Shown: positions 1 through 8,860, counted from the stretch's first letter. The stretch: DNA of 52,471 bases from an uncultured Chromatiaceae bacterium (GCA_946482325.1 CAMLRA010000013.1:1-52471); one strand, 5' to 3'. Program-made: numbers and translations. The notes: generated from the sequence alone by a model not told the origin.

Positions 1-237
1 GCGCGCATTATAGGCCGTCAGGAAAGTTACGCAAGCTTAAATTTGAGAAAAGTTGCGCTTTTGCGATCGTTCGGACAAATAAGCCGCAAAACGTGCATTT
101 TCCAAACAAAAACTCCCATTTTACAACCGCTTAGTTGCTTGGCTTCCTGCGAACTACTGGTTAAGATGCTGATTGACTACTATAAGTAGAAAGCTTTCTT
201 TGTATTTACTTACCTTTTGCAGAATCAGGAATTCCAT
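1..237. other. Left-edge non-coding region, leader of the RRM gene
   Basis: No convincing coding frame is seen. The first bases (GCGCGCATTATA) look like the upstream part of a gene left of the window, but none is visible. Close to the RRM gene there is a TATAAG element at 181-186, an imperfect palindrome CTACT-ATA-AGTAG at 177-189 and a perfect 12-base palindrome AGAAAGCTTTCT at 188-199. These may be promoter or leader elements. No well-spaced -35 box was found. Confidence 0.4.
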
Positions 238-735
238 ATGTTGCCAAGTTTAAAATCCTCACTGCCATTTACCCTGGCACTCGCTATTATCACTTATCTC
301 GTTTTCAGCTTTGTTCTGAGCAGCCTGACATTAGATACTGCAACCGCAGTCACCATCGGTGTAGTGCTGGCTGGTATTCTGGTTCCTATGCTGGTAGAAC
401 TGAAGCCACTGGAATCAGTACCGGCCGCCACAGCGCCAAAAGCAGTTACTGTGACCGCCGGCGGCCCTTCAGTCACTTTATATGTCGGTAACCTGCCATA
501 TAAAGCAAACGAAGAAGCAGTAAGGGATCTGTTCCAACAATCAGGCTCAGTATTAAATGTGCGTTTAATGAAAGATCGTCAGACCGGCCGGCGCCGTGGC
601 TTTGGTTTTGTTGAAGTCGCAGCCAGGGATGCCGCTAAGGTCATTCAGAAGCTAAATGATTTTGAGTATGAAGGCCGTACGCTGAAAGTCCGCGAAGCAA
701 AAGAGCGTCAGGACAATGATGACAGCGACGAGTAA
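238..735 (+). CDS. Membrane-anchored RRM RNA-binding protein
   Basis: Binds single-stranded RNA through one RNA recognition motif; target unknown. Starting at ATG 238 (AGGA 7 bases upstream, better than an in-frame TTG at 217) gives 165 residues. Two hydrophobic segments (about residues 9-30 and 34-55) form a predicted membrane hairpin. An Ala/Val/Pro linker leads to the RRM at about 81-158, with RNP2 (LYVGNL) near 81 and RNP1 (RRGFGFVEV) near 120. The tail is acidic (DNDDSDE). Single-RRM proteins of this type occur in Shewanella and Alteromonas relatives and are often cold-associated; membrane anchoring is the unusual part. It is convergent with murI and adjoins it with no gap. Confidence 0.85.
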   Translation: MLPSLKSSLPFTLALAIITYLVFSFVLSSLTLDTATAVTIGVVLAGILVPMLVELKPLESVPAATAPKAVTVTAGGPSVTLYVGNLPYKANEEAVRDLFQQSGSVLNVRLMKDRQTGRRRGFGFVEVAARDAAKVIQKLNDFEYEGRTLKVREAKERQDNDDSDE

Positions 736-1530
736 TCAAACTGTTGTTGCAGGTTTTGACCAATGTTGATATTGGTCAAAACCAAGCTCAGCCACCCGTA
801 CCCGCTGTCGGTCATCTAAAGCGCCACTACTTATATAGGTGTGGCGATATTCTGCAGATTCATTAATCACCTTCCCGCCTACAGTAACTAATGCATGCAC
901 GCGGCGTGCAATAGCTTCAGCAGTATCTAAAAAGACAGTACCGGGCAGACCAACGGCCAGCTCCGCCGATAAAAACGGAAAGTGAGTACAGCCCAGCACC
1001 AGGGCTACAGGCGGTTTTTGTTGTAACCCCAACCGGGATAACTCTGCAGCGACAGCATTGCTAACATCCTGCTGATACCAGACTTTCAACTCAGCCAGCC
1101 GGACCAGCTCGCTGGAACCAGCAGTTCCAACCACACAGCCTGGTGCGAACTCAGTGATCAATCCCTTTAAATAGCTACTGCGGCATGTTGCAGGCGTGGC
1201 TAACACTGTGAAGCCGCTTTGACAATATTGTGCGGCTGCAGGTTTAATCGCCGGCACAGTACCAACAAAAGGCACGTCAAACTGTTGGCGCAATGAAGCT
1301 ACCGCCTGAGTGGTCGCAGTATTGCAGGCGATCACAATCAGCTCAGCCCCTTGCTCTATTAATAAAGCAGACAACTGGGCCAGACGTCCCTGGATAAATG
1401 CTTCGGACTTCTCACCATATGGCAGATACTGATTATCCATTACATATATATAGTGGGCAGGTACTTTGGCTCTGACTGCTGCCAGAATACTGAGGCCACC
1501 CACCCCGCTGTCGATAAACCCAATCCGCAT
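736..1530 (-). CDS. murI: Glutamate racemase
   Basis: Interconverts L- and D-glutamate in the cytoplasm, supplying D-Glu for peptidoglycan. At 264 residues it has the normal family length. The N-terminus MRIGFIDSGVGG is diagnostic. The two catalytic cysteines lie in ACNTA (Cys69) and GCTHFP (Cys181), the two-base racemase pair. The ATG is preceded by GGGGAG at 5-base spacing. Its stop codon directly abuts the stop of the convergent RRM gene. It is divergent from trmA across about 130 bases, the same pairing as in E. coli, where trmA lies near murI. Confidence 0.96.
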   Translation of the reverse strand: MRIGFIDSGVGGLSILAAVRAKVPAHYIYVMDNQYLPYGEKSEAFIQGRLAQLSALLIEQGAELIVIACNTATTQAVASLRQQFDVPFVGTVPAIKPAAAQYCQSGFTVLATPATCRSSYLKGLITEFAPGCVVGTAGSSELVRLAELKVWYQQDVSNAVAAELSRLGLQQKPPVALVLGCTHFPFLSAELAVGLPGTVFLDTAEAIARRVHALVTVGGKVINESAEYRHTYISSGALDDRQRVRVAELGFDQYQHWSKPATTV

Positions 1531-1601
1531 ATCAGCTCCCCCACTTCACCACTGTTATTTTGCCAGAATTGCGATCTGCGCAACAGCGCCAGCCAGAGCA
1601 T

Positions 1602-1630
1602 TTGGTTTCTGCGTGAAAAGTCTCTAAAAT
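1602..1630 (+). promoter_or_regulatory. Candidate sigma70 promoter of trmA
   Basis: TTGGTT at 1602-1607, a 17-base spacer, then TAAAAT at 1625-1630. The predicted start lies about 20 bases before the trmA ATG. Assigned from sequence match alone. Confidence 0.5.
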
Positions 1631-1658
1631 GTGCGCCCTTTAGTTCTGAGGCAACATC

Positions 1659-2753
1659 ATGCAACCAGGTCAGGTTTTTCCGGCACAATACACGCAGTTA
1701 CTGGCGGAAAAAGCACAGCAGGTCGGTCAGCTGTTTCACAGTTTCGCCATGCCAGCAGTGCAAGTTTTCCCATCCCCGGCCGAGCATTATCGTTGCCGGG
1801 CAGAGTTCCGTGTCTGGCACGACGGCGATGACCTGTATCACATCATGTTTGATCCGGAAACGAAAACCCGCCACCGGATTGACTATTTCCCGGTCGCGAT
1901 CAAAACCATCGCCGATTTTATGCCCCGCTTAATAGATGCGCTCAAACGCCGGCCATTGCTGCGCAACCGTTTGTATCAGATTGATTATCTGTCTGGCCTC
2001 AGTGGTGAATTGCTGGTATCGCTGATTTACAAAAAGCCCGTACCGGCTGAATGGGCAGATGAAGTCCGGCAATTGAAAGCGGAACTGACAACAGACCACC
2101 CGTTGGATTTTATTGGCCGCGCACGGAAACAGAAAATTCTGGTCGATCGGGATTTCATTACCGAACAGCTGCAGGTTGATAATCGCCAGTTGAGTTATCA
2201 GCAAGTCGAAAACAGTTTCAGTCAGCCAAACGCAGTGGTGAACCAGCAGATGCTGGGATGGGCATGTGATATTGCACGGCAATTGCAGGGCGACCTACTG
2301 GAGCTGTATTGCGGCAACGGCAATTTTTCGCTGGCGCTGGCGCCCTATTTCCGCCAGGTCGTGGCGACAGAGCTGTCAAAAGTGTCGATTAAATCGGCCG
2401 AGCTGAATATTCGCCAGAATCAAATAGACAATCTACAGGTGTTAGCGATGTCGGCGGAAGACGTCAGCGCAGCCTTAGCACAGGGAAACGCACTGAAACA
2501 TATCGATTTAAATGGTTTGGCACTCAATACAATTTTGGTCGACCCGCCACGGGCTGGTCTGGATCCGGCGACAGTGCAACTGGTCAGCCGGTTTGACGAC
2601 ATTCTGTATATTTCGTGCAATCCGGCGACTCTGGCCGACAATCTGCAGACATTGACGCAAACCCATGAGGTGCAGCAGTTCGCGTTCTTTGACCAGTTCC
2701 CCTACACCCATCATATGGAATCCGGTGTCTGGCTGCGGCGGAAAACGTCGTAA
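1659..2753 (+). CDS. trmA: tRNA (uracil-5-)-methyltransferase (m5U54)
   Basis: Methylates U54 in the T-loop of tRNA using S-adenosylmethionine. At 364 residues it matches E. coli TrmA (366). The SAM-binding motif LELYCGNGNF lies near residues 214-224, followed by VDPPRAGLD near 290 and the catalytic cysteine in SCNPATL (Cys320). The C-terminal HHMESGVWL is typical of TrmA. The 4Fe-4S cluster motif of RumA-type paralogues is absent, which supports TrmA. GAGG lies about 10 bases before the ATG. The stop lies 6 bases from the convergent fabR stop with no terminator between them. Confidence 0.96.
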   Translation: MQPGQVFPAQYTQLLAEKAQQVGQLFHSFAMPAVQVFPSPAEHYRCRAEFRVWHDGDDLYHIMFDPETKTRHRIDYFPVAIKTIADFMPRLIDALKRRPLLRNRLYQIDYLSGLSGELLVSLIYKKPVPAEWADEVRQLKAELTTDHPLDFIGRARKQKILVDRDFITEQLQVDNRQLSYQQVENSFSQPNAVVNQQMLGWACDIARQLQGDLLELYCGNGNFSLALAPYFRQVVATELSKVSIKSAELNIRQNQIDNLQVLAMSAEDVSAALAQGNALKHIDLNGLALNTILVDPPRAGLDPATVQLVSRFDDILYISCNPATLADNLQTLTQTHEVQQFAFFDQFPYTHHMESGVWLRRKTS

Positions 2754-2759
2754 CGCTAG

Positions 2760-3368
2760 TCAGTCTTTTGGCCGGCGCCCATAGCCGGCCGCGCCATGCG
2801 CTAACCAGCGTAGCTGTAAAATAGTTCTTAAGGTAATTTGCACCCGGGTTTCCGGACTGGCATCCAGAGCGTCGGCGCCGGCATGGAATACCAGCGTCAC
2901 CATCGCTTCGGCCTGCATCTGGGCGTATTCATCCGGGCAGGCCGTTTCTTTACGCAGGTAATCGGCCAGTTCAGCACAAAAATGCTGGATCTCACGCGCG
3001 ACTGCGCGGCGAAATGCCGCAGAAGTACCGGAGCGCTCACGCAACAACAAACGGAACACGTTACTGTTACCGACGACAAATTCCATAAAAGTTTCAATCG
3101 ACGTCCGGATCACACTGCCGTTTTTTTCGATGCGATTGCGCGCCTGACGCAATAACTGCCTCAGCATCAGACCGGCTTCATCCACCAGCGTTAAACCCAG
3201 TTCATCCATATCGGCAAAATGACGGTAGAACGATGTTGGCGCGATACCAGCTTCGCGCGCCACTTCGCGCAGACTGAGGCTGGAAAAGCCTTTGTCCGGG
3301 CTCAGCTGGGCAAAAGCAGCATCAATGATGGCGCGGCGGGTCTTTTCTTTTTGCTGGGCTCTCGACAC
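2760..3368 (-). CDS. fabR: FabR-type TetR-family repressor of unsaturated fatty acid synthesis
   Basis: DNA-binding repressor that senses the unsaturated to saturated acyl pool and controls fatty-acid genes. The 202 residues carry a TetR helix-turn-helix at about 30-50 ([20 protein letters not shown]) preceded by [13 protein letters not shown]. The C-terminal ligand region is FabR-like ([14 protein letters not shown], then [10 protein letters not shown]). It is divergently transcribed from a desaturase with a perfect palindrome between them, an arrangement expected for a local regulator. DesT is the alternative TetR relative paired with desaturases in Pseudomonas; sequence features favour FabR. 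Confidence 0.88.
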   Translation of the reverse strand: MSRAQQKEKTRRAIIDAAFAQLSPDKGFSSLSLREVAREAGIAPTSFYRHFADMDELGLTLVDEAGLMLRQLLRQARNRIEKNGSVIRTSIETFMEFVVGNSNVFRLLLRERSGTSAAFRRAVAREIQHFCAELADYLRKETACPDEYAQMQAEAMVTLVFHAGADALDASPETRVQITLRTILQLRWLAHGAAGYGRRPKD

Positions 3369-3412
3369 TGGTGTTACCTGTTCACAGATACGCTAAAAGC
3401 CCATTTTATACC

Positions 3413-3440
3413 TTGACCGCGCTTCAATGCACAGTAAAAT
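3413..3440 (+). promoter_or_regulatory. Sigma70-type promoter of the desaturase gene
   Basis: TTGACC at 3413-3418, a 16-base spacer, and TAAAAT at 3435-3440. The expected start, near 3447, falls inside the adjacent palindrome, so a bound repressor would cover the initiation site. Confidence 0.65.
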
Positions 3441-3460
3441 TAGCTTACAGTTGTAAGCTA
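3441..3460. promoter_or_regulatory. Palindromic operator, probable FabR box
   Basis: Two perfect 9-base arms, TAGCTTACA and TGTAAGCTA, separated by GT. The layout AGCnTACA-nn-TGTAnGCT resembles the E. coli FabR site as I remember it. It sits directly downstream of the -10 box and 12 bases before the desaturase ATG, between the desaturase and the divergent repressor gene. Binding is inferred, not shown. Confidence 0.75.
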
Positions 3461-3472
3461 AAAGTACCTATC

Positions 3473-4618
3473 ATGGAAAAACACCCCATTATCTGGACCA
3501 ACGTGCTGTTATTCAGCCTGACCTTTGCGGTTGCGGCGATCGGCGTTCCTGCTTATGCCATTCTTGTTGGTTTCAGCTGGACTGAAATTATTGCCACAGT
3601 TCTGTGCCTGGGTTATTGCGGTATGTCTATTACGGCAGGTTATCATCGTCTGTGGGCACACAAAACTTATGACGCCCATCCGCTGCTACAGCTGTTTTTT
3701 GCAATAGGCGGTGCTTTTGCCCTGCAAAACAGTGCGTTGCACTGGTCTTCTGATCACCGGGTGCATCACAAGTTTGTCGACCAGAATGACAAAGACCCGT
3801 ACTCCGCAAAAAAAGGCTTCTGGTTCAGCCACATCGGCTGGATGCTGCGTGAATATCAGGCGCAGCGCTACAGTGATTACAGCAATGTCCGCGACCTGCA
3901 GAGCAATAAAATTGTGATGTGGCAACACAACAATTACCTGTTACTGACTGTGCTGACCAACTTCGGTATTCCGCTGTTGTTGGGCGTACTGACCGGCAAT
4001 ATGCTCGGCATGTTGCTCAGTGTCGGCGTTTTACGCTTGGTCCTGAGCCACCACTTCACTTTTTTTATCAACTCGCTGGCGCATATCTGGGGCAAACAAC
4101 CTTATACCGACACCAATACCGCGCGGGATAACGGCTGGCTGGCTCTGGTCACTTATGGCGAGGGTTACCACAACTTCCACCATATTTTTGAGTTCGATTA
4201 TCGCAACGGCATTCGCTGGTGGCATTTTGACCCGACGAAATGGCTGATTAAAGGCTGTTCTTTTATCGGACTAACCCACAATCTGAAAGTCTGCCCGGAA
4301 GATAAGATTGTGAAAGCCAAAGCACTGATGCAACTCAAGCGGGCACAGGCGAAAGCGCTGCAGCTGCAATTGCCCGATGCTGAGCAGTTGCTGCAGAAAA
4401 TGGAACACGAATACGCGTTATTAGTGGAACGGATGCAGGCCTACTACGATTCACGGAAACAATTGTTGCAGCAGAAAAAAGCTGGCTTGCAGCAGAAGAA
4501 AGACCAGCTGCTGCAAAGTTATAACGATTTTGATTTAGGCAAGCACTGCGCTGAACTGAAGCAAAACTGGCAGCTGCAACAGCGTCAGTGGCAACTGTTT
4601 ATCAGTCAATATGCCTAA
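3473..4618 (+). CDS. Membrane fatty acid (acyl-CoA type) desaturase with C-terminal coiled coil
   Basis: Di-iron integral membrane enzyme expected to introduce a double bond (probably delta-9) into acyl chains, raising membrane fluidity. Starting at ATG 3473, just after the operator, gives 382 codons including stop; upstream in-frame codons would run through the promoter. The three histidine boxes are intact: HRLWAH (58-63), HRVHH (95-99) and HNFHH (233-237). Hydrophobic segments lie around 8-55, 70-88 and 155-205. Beyond residue 290 a Gln/Lys/Glu-rich, probably coiled-coil tail of about 90 residues extends past the usual catalytic core. Control by the divergent FabR is likely. Confidence 0.9.
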   Translation: MEKHPIIWTNVLLFSLTFAVAAIGVPAYAILVGFSWTEIIATVLCLGYCGMSITAGYHRLWAHKTYDAHPLLQLFFAIGGAFALQNSALHWSSDHRVHHKFVDQNDKDPYSAKKGFWFSHIGWMLREYQAQRYSDYSNVRDLQSNKIVMWQHNNYLLLTVLTNFGIPLLLGVLTGNMLGMLLSVGVLRLVLSHHFTFFINSLAHIWGKQPYTDTNTARDNGWLALVTYGEGYHNFHHIFEFDYRNGIRWWHFDPTKWLIKGCSFIGLTHNLKVCPEDKIVKAKALMQLKRAQAKALQLQLPDAEQLLQKMEHEYALLVERMQAYYDSRKQLLQQKKAGLQQKKDQLLQSYNDFDLGKHCAELKQNWQLQQRQWQLFISQYA

Positions 4619-4636
4619 GCTCAGGTAAAACCAACA

Positions 4637-4662
4637 GAAAAGCCGACGGAAGTCGGCTTTTC
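4637..4662 (+). terminator. Rho-independent terminator after the desaturase
   Basis: Arms GAAAAGCCGAC and GTCGGCTTTTC around a GGAA loop, ending in a short T run. It lies 18 bases past the desaturase stop and could work in both directions. Confidence 0.8.
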
Positions 4663-4731
4663 TGCTTCTGTTCCCTGAATTTCAGCTGCTATTATCTTGG
4701 CATTGCAGGCAGGTAACAGGCGGAATTTCAG

Positions 4732-6159
4732 GTGTCTAATAAAAAGCCCACAGGGCAACCTCAGGAACAATTCGAGTACGACGCTATTATCATCGGCACA
4801 GGCCCTGGCGGTGAAGGCGCCGCGATGAATTTGGCAAAAAGCGGTAAGAAAGTAGCCGTGATTGAGCGCCACACTCAGGTCGGCGGCGGTTGCACCCACT
4901 GGGGTACTATCCCCTCGAAAGCGTTACGCCATTCCGTCAGCCGTTTTATCGAATACAACGAAAACCCATTGTTCCAGATGGACAATCAATCGTCCAATCT
5001 GACCTTTCCGCAAATTCTGAAACATGCTGCCGGCGTCATCCGCAAACAAGTGCGGCTGCGCAGCAGTTTTTATGATCGTAACCGGGTTGAAGTCTTTGCC
5101 GGTGAAGCCTCATTTATCGACAAGCATCACATTAAAATTGTACCGCCTACGGGCCCGGAACGCGTGATCAGTGCGCAAACGATAGTGCTCGCGGTTGGCT
5201 CCCGGCCTTACCGCCCGGCCAATGTTGATTTTAATCATCCGCACATTTTTGACAGCGACACCATATTGTCACTCAGTGAAGACCCGCGACACATCATCAT
5301 CTTCGGTGCAGGTGTTATTGGCTGTGAATATGCCTCAATATTCCGTGGCCTTGGCGTACGGGTCGATTTGGTCAATACCCGCGATCGCTTATTGTCTTTT
5401 ATGGATGCCGAGATCTCTGATGCTCTCAGTTATCATTTCTGGAATTCGGGCGTGACTATTCGTCATGGCGAAGAGTTTGAATCCATTGAAGGCTTGGAAG
5501 ACGGTGTCATTCTGCATCTGCAATCCGGCAAAAAAATGAAAGCCGACTGTATTCTGTTTGCCAATGGCCGCACTGGTAATACAGATGCGCTGAATCTGGA
5601 AGCTGTTGGCCTCAAAGCCGACAGTCGTGGCCAGCTGAAGGTCAATGAAAACTATCAGACGGCGGTTGATAATATTTACGCTGTTGGTGATGTGATTGGC
5701 TATCCAAGCCTCGCCAGCGCGGCTTATGACCAGGGCCGCATTGCCGGCAATTCGATTATTCACGGCCACTGCGATACCCGGTTGATTGATGATATCCCGG
5801 TGGGTATTTATACCATTCCGGAAATGAGTTCTGTCGGCAAAACCGAACAACAACTGACCGCAGCCCGCATTCCGTACGAGGTCGGTCGGGCACAGTTTAA
5901 GCATCTGGCACGGGCGCAAATTGCCAATACCAGTGTCGGCAGCCTGAAACTACTGTTCCACCGCGACACCAAAGAGATTCTGGGGATCCATTGTTTTGGC
6001 GAACGTGCGGCGGAAATCGTCCACATCGGTCAGGCCATTATGATGCAGAAAAATGGCGGCAATAACGTCGAGTACTTTGTGCATACAACGTTTAACTATC
6101 CGACCATGGCTGAAGCCTACCGCGTCGCGGCAATGAATGGCTTAAACCGTTTGTTCTGA
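4732..6159 (+). CDS. sthA: Soluble pyridine nucleotide transhydrogenase
   Basis: Cytosolic FAD flavoprotein that transfers hydride between NADPH and NAD+, balancing the two pools. The GTG start at 4732 has AGGCGGA 7 bases upstream. The 475 residues contain the FAD motif [11 protein letters not shown] near 22, an NAD(P) site [11 protein letters not shown] near 188 and the FAD-contacting AVGDVIG near 317. It belongs to the disulphide reductase fold, but the redox motif reads [15 protein letters not shown], with the second cysteine replaced by Thr. This is characteristic of SthA and rules out lipoamide dehydrogenase and glutathione reductase. It ends at a strong terminator and appears monocistronic. 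Confidence 0.95.
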   Translation: MSNKKPTGQPQEQFEYDAIIIGTGPGGEGAAMNLAKSGKKVAVIERHTQVGGGCTHWGTIPSKALRHSVSRFIEYNENPLFQMDNQSSNLTFPQILKHAAGVIRKQVRLRSSFYDRNRVEVFAGEASFIDKHHIKIVPPTGPERVISAQTIVLAVGSRPYRPANVDFNHPHIFDSDTILSLSEDPRHIIIFGAGVIGCEYASIFRGLGVRVDLVNTRDRLLSFMDAEISDALSYHFWNSGVTIRHGEEFESIEGLEDGVILHLQSGKKMKADCILFANGRTGNTDALNLEAVGLKADSRGQLKVNENYQTAVDNIYAVGDVIGYPSLASAAYDQGRIAGNSIIHGHCDTRLIDDIPVGIYTIPEMSSVGKTEQQLTAARIPYEVGRAQFKHLARAQIANTSVGSLKLLFHRDTKEILGIHCFGERAAEIVHIGQAIMMQKNGGNNVEYFVHTTFNYPTMAEAYRVAAMNGLNRLF

Positions 6160-6180
6160 GTCTGATGATTTGTCAGACAA

Positions 6181-6207
6181 AACGCCGGCAATGGCCGGCG
6201 TTTTTTT
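6181..6207 (+). terminator. Rho-independent terminator of sthA
   Basis: Perfect 9-base stem AACGCCGGC / GCCGGCGTT with an AATG loop, then a seven-T run. It begins 21 bases after the sthA stop. Confidence 0.88.
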
Positions 6208-6225
6208 ATGTTGAAAAGCTTCGAG

Positions 6226-7275
6226 TTACAGCGTCGGGTAATCGGTATAACCAACCGGACCTTTGCCGTAGAACAACTCTTTCCGCGGCGGGTTTAATGG
6301 CGAGTCTGCTGCCAGTCGTGCCGGCAAATCCGGATTGGCAATAAACGGAATACCAAAAGCCACCGCATCTGCTTTGCCTTCGGCCAGCCACTGATTGGCC
6401 TGCGTTTTATCAAATTGCTCGTTGGCGATGACCACCCCGCCAAACAGCTGCTTCAGCAACGGCGTCAGGCTGTTGTCTGCGGCATGTTCCCGTGTCGACA
6501 AAAAAGCAATACGCCTTTTGCCCAGCTCAGTGGCAACGTAACCAAAAGTCGCCGTCGGGTTACTGTCGGCCATATCGTGTGCGTCCATCCGCGGCGCCAG
6601 ATGCACGCCAACCCGGCCGGCGCCCCAGATCTCAATACAGGTATCTGTGACTTCGAGTAACAAACGCGCCCGATTCTCAACAGAGCCACCGTATTGGTCA
6701 TCCCGTAAATTGGTGCTGTCCTGCAGGAACTGGTCGAGTAAATAACCGTTGGCACCGTGGATATGCACGCCGTCAAAACCGGCGGCTTTGGCGTTGACGG
6801 CAGCCTGGCGGTAATCAGCCACTGTCGCCGCAATCTCTTCTAGGCTCAGCGCGCGTGGCGTCACAAAATCCTGCAGCGGACGCACCAGACTGACATGACC
6901 GGCCGGCCGCACAGCGCTTGGTGCCACGGGGGTGGCGCCATCCAGATATAAAGGTGCCGACACACGACCAACATGCCACAGTTGCAGGAAGATCCGGCCA
7001 CCGGCTGCATGCACGGCTTCGGTGACCAAGCGCCAGCCGGTAACCTGAGCGTCTGACCAGATGCCCGGTGTGTCCGGATAACCAACCCCCATGGCATTGA
7101 CCGAGGTCGCTTCCGACAAGATCAGGCCAGCACTGGCTCGCTGGGCGTAATATTCTGCCATCAACTGATTTGGCACCCGGCCTTCATCCGCCCGGCAGCG
7201 GGTTAAAGGTGCCATCACAATCCGGTTCGGCAGCGTCAGGTCGCCTAATTGCAAAGGGTCAAAAAGTGTTGGCAT
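6226..7275 (-). CDS. Old Yellow Enzyme family alkene reductase (NemA-like)
   Basis: FMN-dependent, NADPH-using reductase of activated C=C bonds, and in NemA relatives of N-ethylmaleimide and nitro compounds. The 349 residues form one TIM barrel. FMN-binding residues occur in the N-terminal PNRIVMAPLTRCRA. The substrate-binding pair is His173/Asn176 in HIHGANGY, and Tyr178 is the likely proton donor. The phosphate-binding end is represented by ADAVAFGIPFIANPDL near 305-320. It follows an ArsR regulator by 10 bases on the same strand, probably as one operon. E. coli nemA uses a TetR regulator instead. The physiological substrate is unknown. Confidence 0.9.
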   Translation of the reverse strand: MPTLFDPLQLGDLTLPNRIVMAPLTRCRADEGRVPNQLMAEYYAQRASAGLILSEATSVNAMGVGYPDTPGIWSDAQVTGWRLVTEAVHAAGGRIFLQLWHVGRVSAPLYLDGATPVAPSAVRPAGHVSLVRPLQDFVTPRALSLEEIAATVADYRQAAVNAKAAGFDGVHIHGANGYLLDQFLQDSTNLRDDQYGGSVENRARLLLEVTDTCIEIWGAGRVGVHLAPRMDAHDMADSNPTATFGYVATELGKRRIAFLSTREHAADNSLTPLLKQLFGGVVIANEQFDKTQANQWLAEGKADAVAFGIPFIANPDLPARLAADSPLNPPRKELFYGKGPVGYTDYPTL

Positions 7276-7285
7276 AACGACTCCA

Positions 7286-7591
7286 TTAAAGCTGTTGTTG
7301 CAAACGGGCCAGAAATTCAGCTATGGCGGCCTCATTGCGGGAGAAAAAATTCCATTGGCCAACTTTGCGGCTGCTGATGAGGCCAGCGCGCTGCAAAGTG
7401 GCCAGATGGGCTGAGACTGTCGATTGCGACAATCCGGTTTTTTGGTCAATTTTGCCGGCACAGACGCCCAGCGACAGCGGATGCTCCTGATCGGCAAAAT
7501 ACAATTCCGGTTGCTTCAGCCAATTCAGGATCTCCCGCCGCACCGGGTGCGACAGCGCCTTGATTACGTCATCGATGTCAGTTGAGCTCAT
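7286..7591 (-). CDS. ArsR-family winged-helix regulator
   Basis: Small DNA-binding repressor of 101 residues, first gene of an operon with the OYE reductase. The opening IKALSHPVRREILNWL and the recognition region TGLSQSTVSAHLATLQRAGLI (about 53-73) followed by a wing (SSRKVGQWNFF) are typical of ArsR. The metal-binding ELCVCDL motif of true arsenic or zinc sensors is missing; the equivalent stretch has a single cysteine (GVCAGKI), so a metal or electrophile sensor cannot be assigned. The upstream region contains phased TATCG motifs that may be its own operator. Confidence 0.85.
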   Translation of the reverse strand: MSSTDIDDVIKALSHPVRREILNWLKQPELYFADQEHPLSLGVCAGKIDQKTGLSQSTVSAHLATLQRAGLISSRKVGQWNFFSRNEAAIAEFLARLQQQL

Positions 7592-7605
7592 GTTTTATAT
7601 CCATA

Positions 7606-7646
7606 TATCGCGATAAACCGAAATATATATCGAAATATATCGATAT
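7606..7646. promoter_or_regulatory. Phased TATCG repeats, candidate ArsR autoregulatory operator
   Basis: Immediately upstream of the arsR-type gene, the TATCG core occurs at 7606, 7628 and 7638. The first is within the perfect palindrome TATCGCGATA (7606-7615) and the last within ATATCGATAT (7637-7646). Their CG centres are 21 and 10 bases apart, about two and one helical turns. The whole stretch is AT-rich and would overlap the promoter. Confidence 0.5.
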
Positions 7647-7741
7647 GCAAGAAGTTATGCTGAATGTTGGGTAGCAGGTGTCAGGTAAGCCAAAAGAACT
7701 GGTCTTTTGCACAGGGCGATATCGGGATGATGTTCAGAAAC

Positions 7742-7767
7742 AAAAAAGCCAGTCGATTGACTGGCTT
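7742..7767 (-). terminator. Rho-independent terminator of hemE
   Basis: Stem AAGCCAGTC / GACTGGCTT with a four-base loop. Read on the minus strand, it is followed by a run of T. It lies 20 bases past the hemE stop. Confidence 0.82.
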
Positions 7768-7786
7768 ATTCTTTTATTTCAAAACC

Positions 7787-8860
7787 TTAGAGGTCATTAT
7801 CCAGATGATAAGTCCGGCTGAACGACTGCACAGCTTCAATAAATACTTTAACTTTTTCCGGATCAACATCTGGAGTAATGCCGTGACCTAAGTTAAAGAC
7901 ATGGCCAGAGCCCTGACCATAACCGTCCAGAATCGCCTGCACTTCTAAGCGCATCCGTTCCGGCGTGCCCAGCAGGAATGCCGGGTCCATATTGCCCTGT
8001 AACGCCACTTTGTCACCAATACGCTGACGGGCAGAACGGATATCAATGGTCCAGTCCAGGCCTACTGCATCACAACCGGTCGCCGCGATATCTTCCAGCC
8101 ACAAACCGCCATTTTTGGTAAACAAAGTCACAGGGACAGGCGTGCCATCAACCTGACGGGTCAGACCGTCGACAATTTGCTGCATGTAACTCAATGAATA
8201 TTCACGATAAGAATTTGGTGTCAGCACGCCGCCCCAGGTATCGAAAATCATCACTGACTGCGCGCCGGCAGCAATTTGCGCATTCAGATACAAAATGACG
8301 CTTTGCGCCAGCTTGTCGAGCAGGATGTGAATCACTTCCGGCTCTGAATACATAATCTTTTTGATTTTAGAGAAGGTTTTGCTGCTGCCACCTTCCAGCA
8401 TGTAAGTCGCCAGCGTCCACGGACTGCCGGCAAAACCAATCAGCGGTACCTCACCATTCAGTTCGCGGCGGATGGTCCGCACCGCGTCCATCACATAACG
8501 CAGTTCAACTTCCGGGTCCGGCACCGGTAATTGCACAACGTCCATAAAATCACTGAGTTGCTTGGTAAACCTTGGGCCTTCACCCTCACCAAAATACAAG
8601 CCCATACCCATGGCATCAGGGATGGTCAGAATGTCACTGAACAGAATTGCGGCGTCCAGCGGATAACGGCGTAACGGCTGTAACGTTACTTCACAGGCCA
8701 GTTCAGGATTTTTACACAGCGACATAAAATCACCGGCCTGAGCGCGGGTCGCACGATACTCAGGTAAATAACGTCCGGCTTGACGCATCATCCAGATAGG
8801 CGTGCGGTCAACAGGTTGTTTTAAAAGGGCTCTTAAGTATCGATCGTTTTTTAGCTGCAT
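7787..8860 (-). CDS. hemE: Uroporphyrinogen III decarboxylase
   Basis: Decarboxylates the four acetate side chains of uroporphyrinogen III to give coproporphyrinogen III in cytosolic heme synthesis. The 357 residues match the family length (E. coli 354). Signature stretches are the N-terminal [16 protein letters not shown] (about 21-36), which contains the substrate-binding Arg residues, and [17 protein letters not shown] near 143-159. Further markers are FDTWGG near 208 and NLGHGI near 325. It lies downstream of nudC on the same strand, as in the E. coli rsd-nudC-hemE cluster, but about 250 bases with their own plus-strand unit separate them. Confidence 0.97.
   Translation of the reverse strand: MQLKNDRYLRALLKQPVDRTPIWMMRQAGRYLPEYRATRAQAGDFMSLCKNPELACEVTLQPLRRYPLDAAILFSDILTIPDAMGMGLYFGEGEGPRFTKQLSDFMDVVQLPVPDPEVELRYVMDAVRTIRRELNGEVPLIGFAGSPWTLATYMLEGGSSKTFSKIKKIMYSEPEVIHILLDKLAQSVILYLNAQIAAGAQSVMIFDTWGGVLTPNSYREYSLSYMQQIVDGLTRQVDGTPVPVTLFTKNGGLWLEDIAATGCDAVGLDWTIDIRSARQRIGDKVALQGNMDPAFLLGTPERMRLEVQAILDGYGQGSGHVFNLGHGITPDVDPEKVKVFIEAVQSFSRTYHLDNDL

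Noticed and set aside
3371..3472. Longer N-terminus for the desaturase from 3371
   Set aside because: The extra 34 codons would run through the promoter and the palindromic operator and do not resemble the family N-terminus.
7664..7891. 75-codon plus-strand frame between the arsR-type gene and hemE
   Set aside because: It runs through the hemE terminator and into the hemE 3' end, has no ribosome site and no motif.
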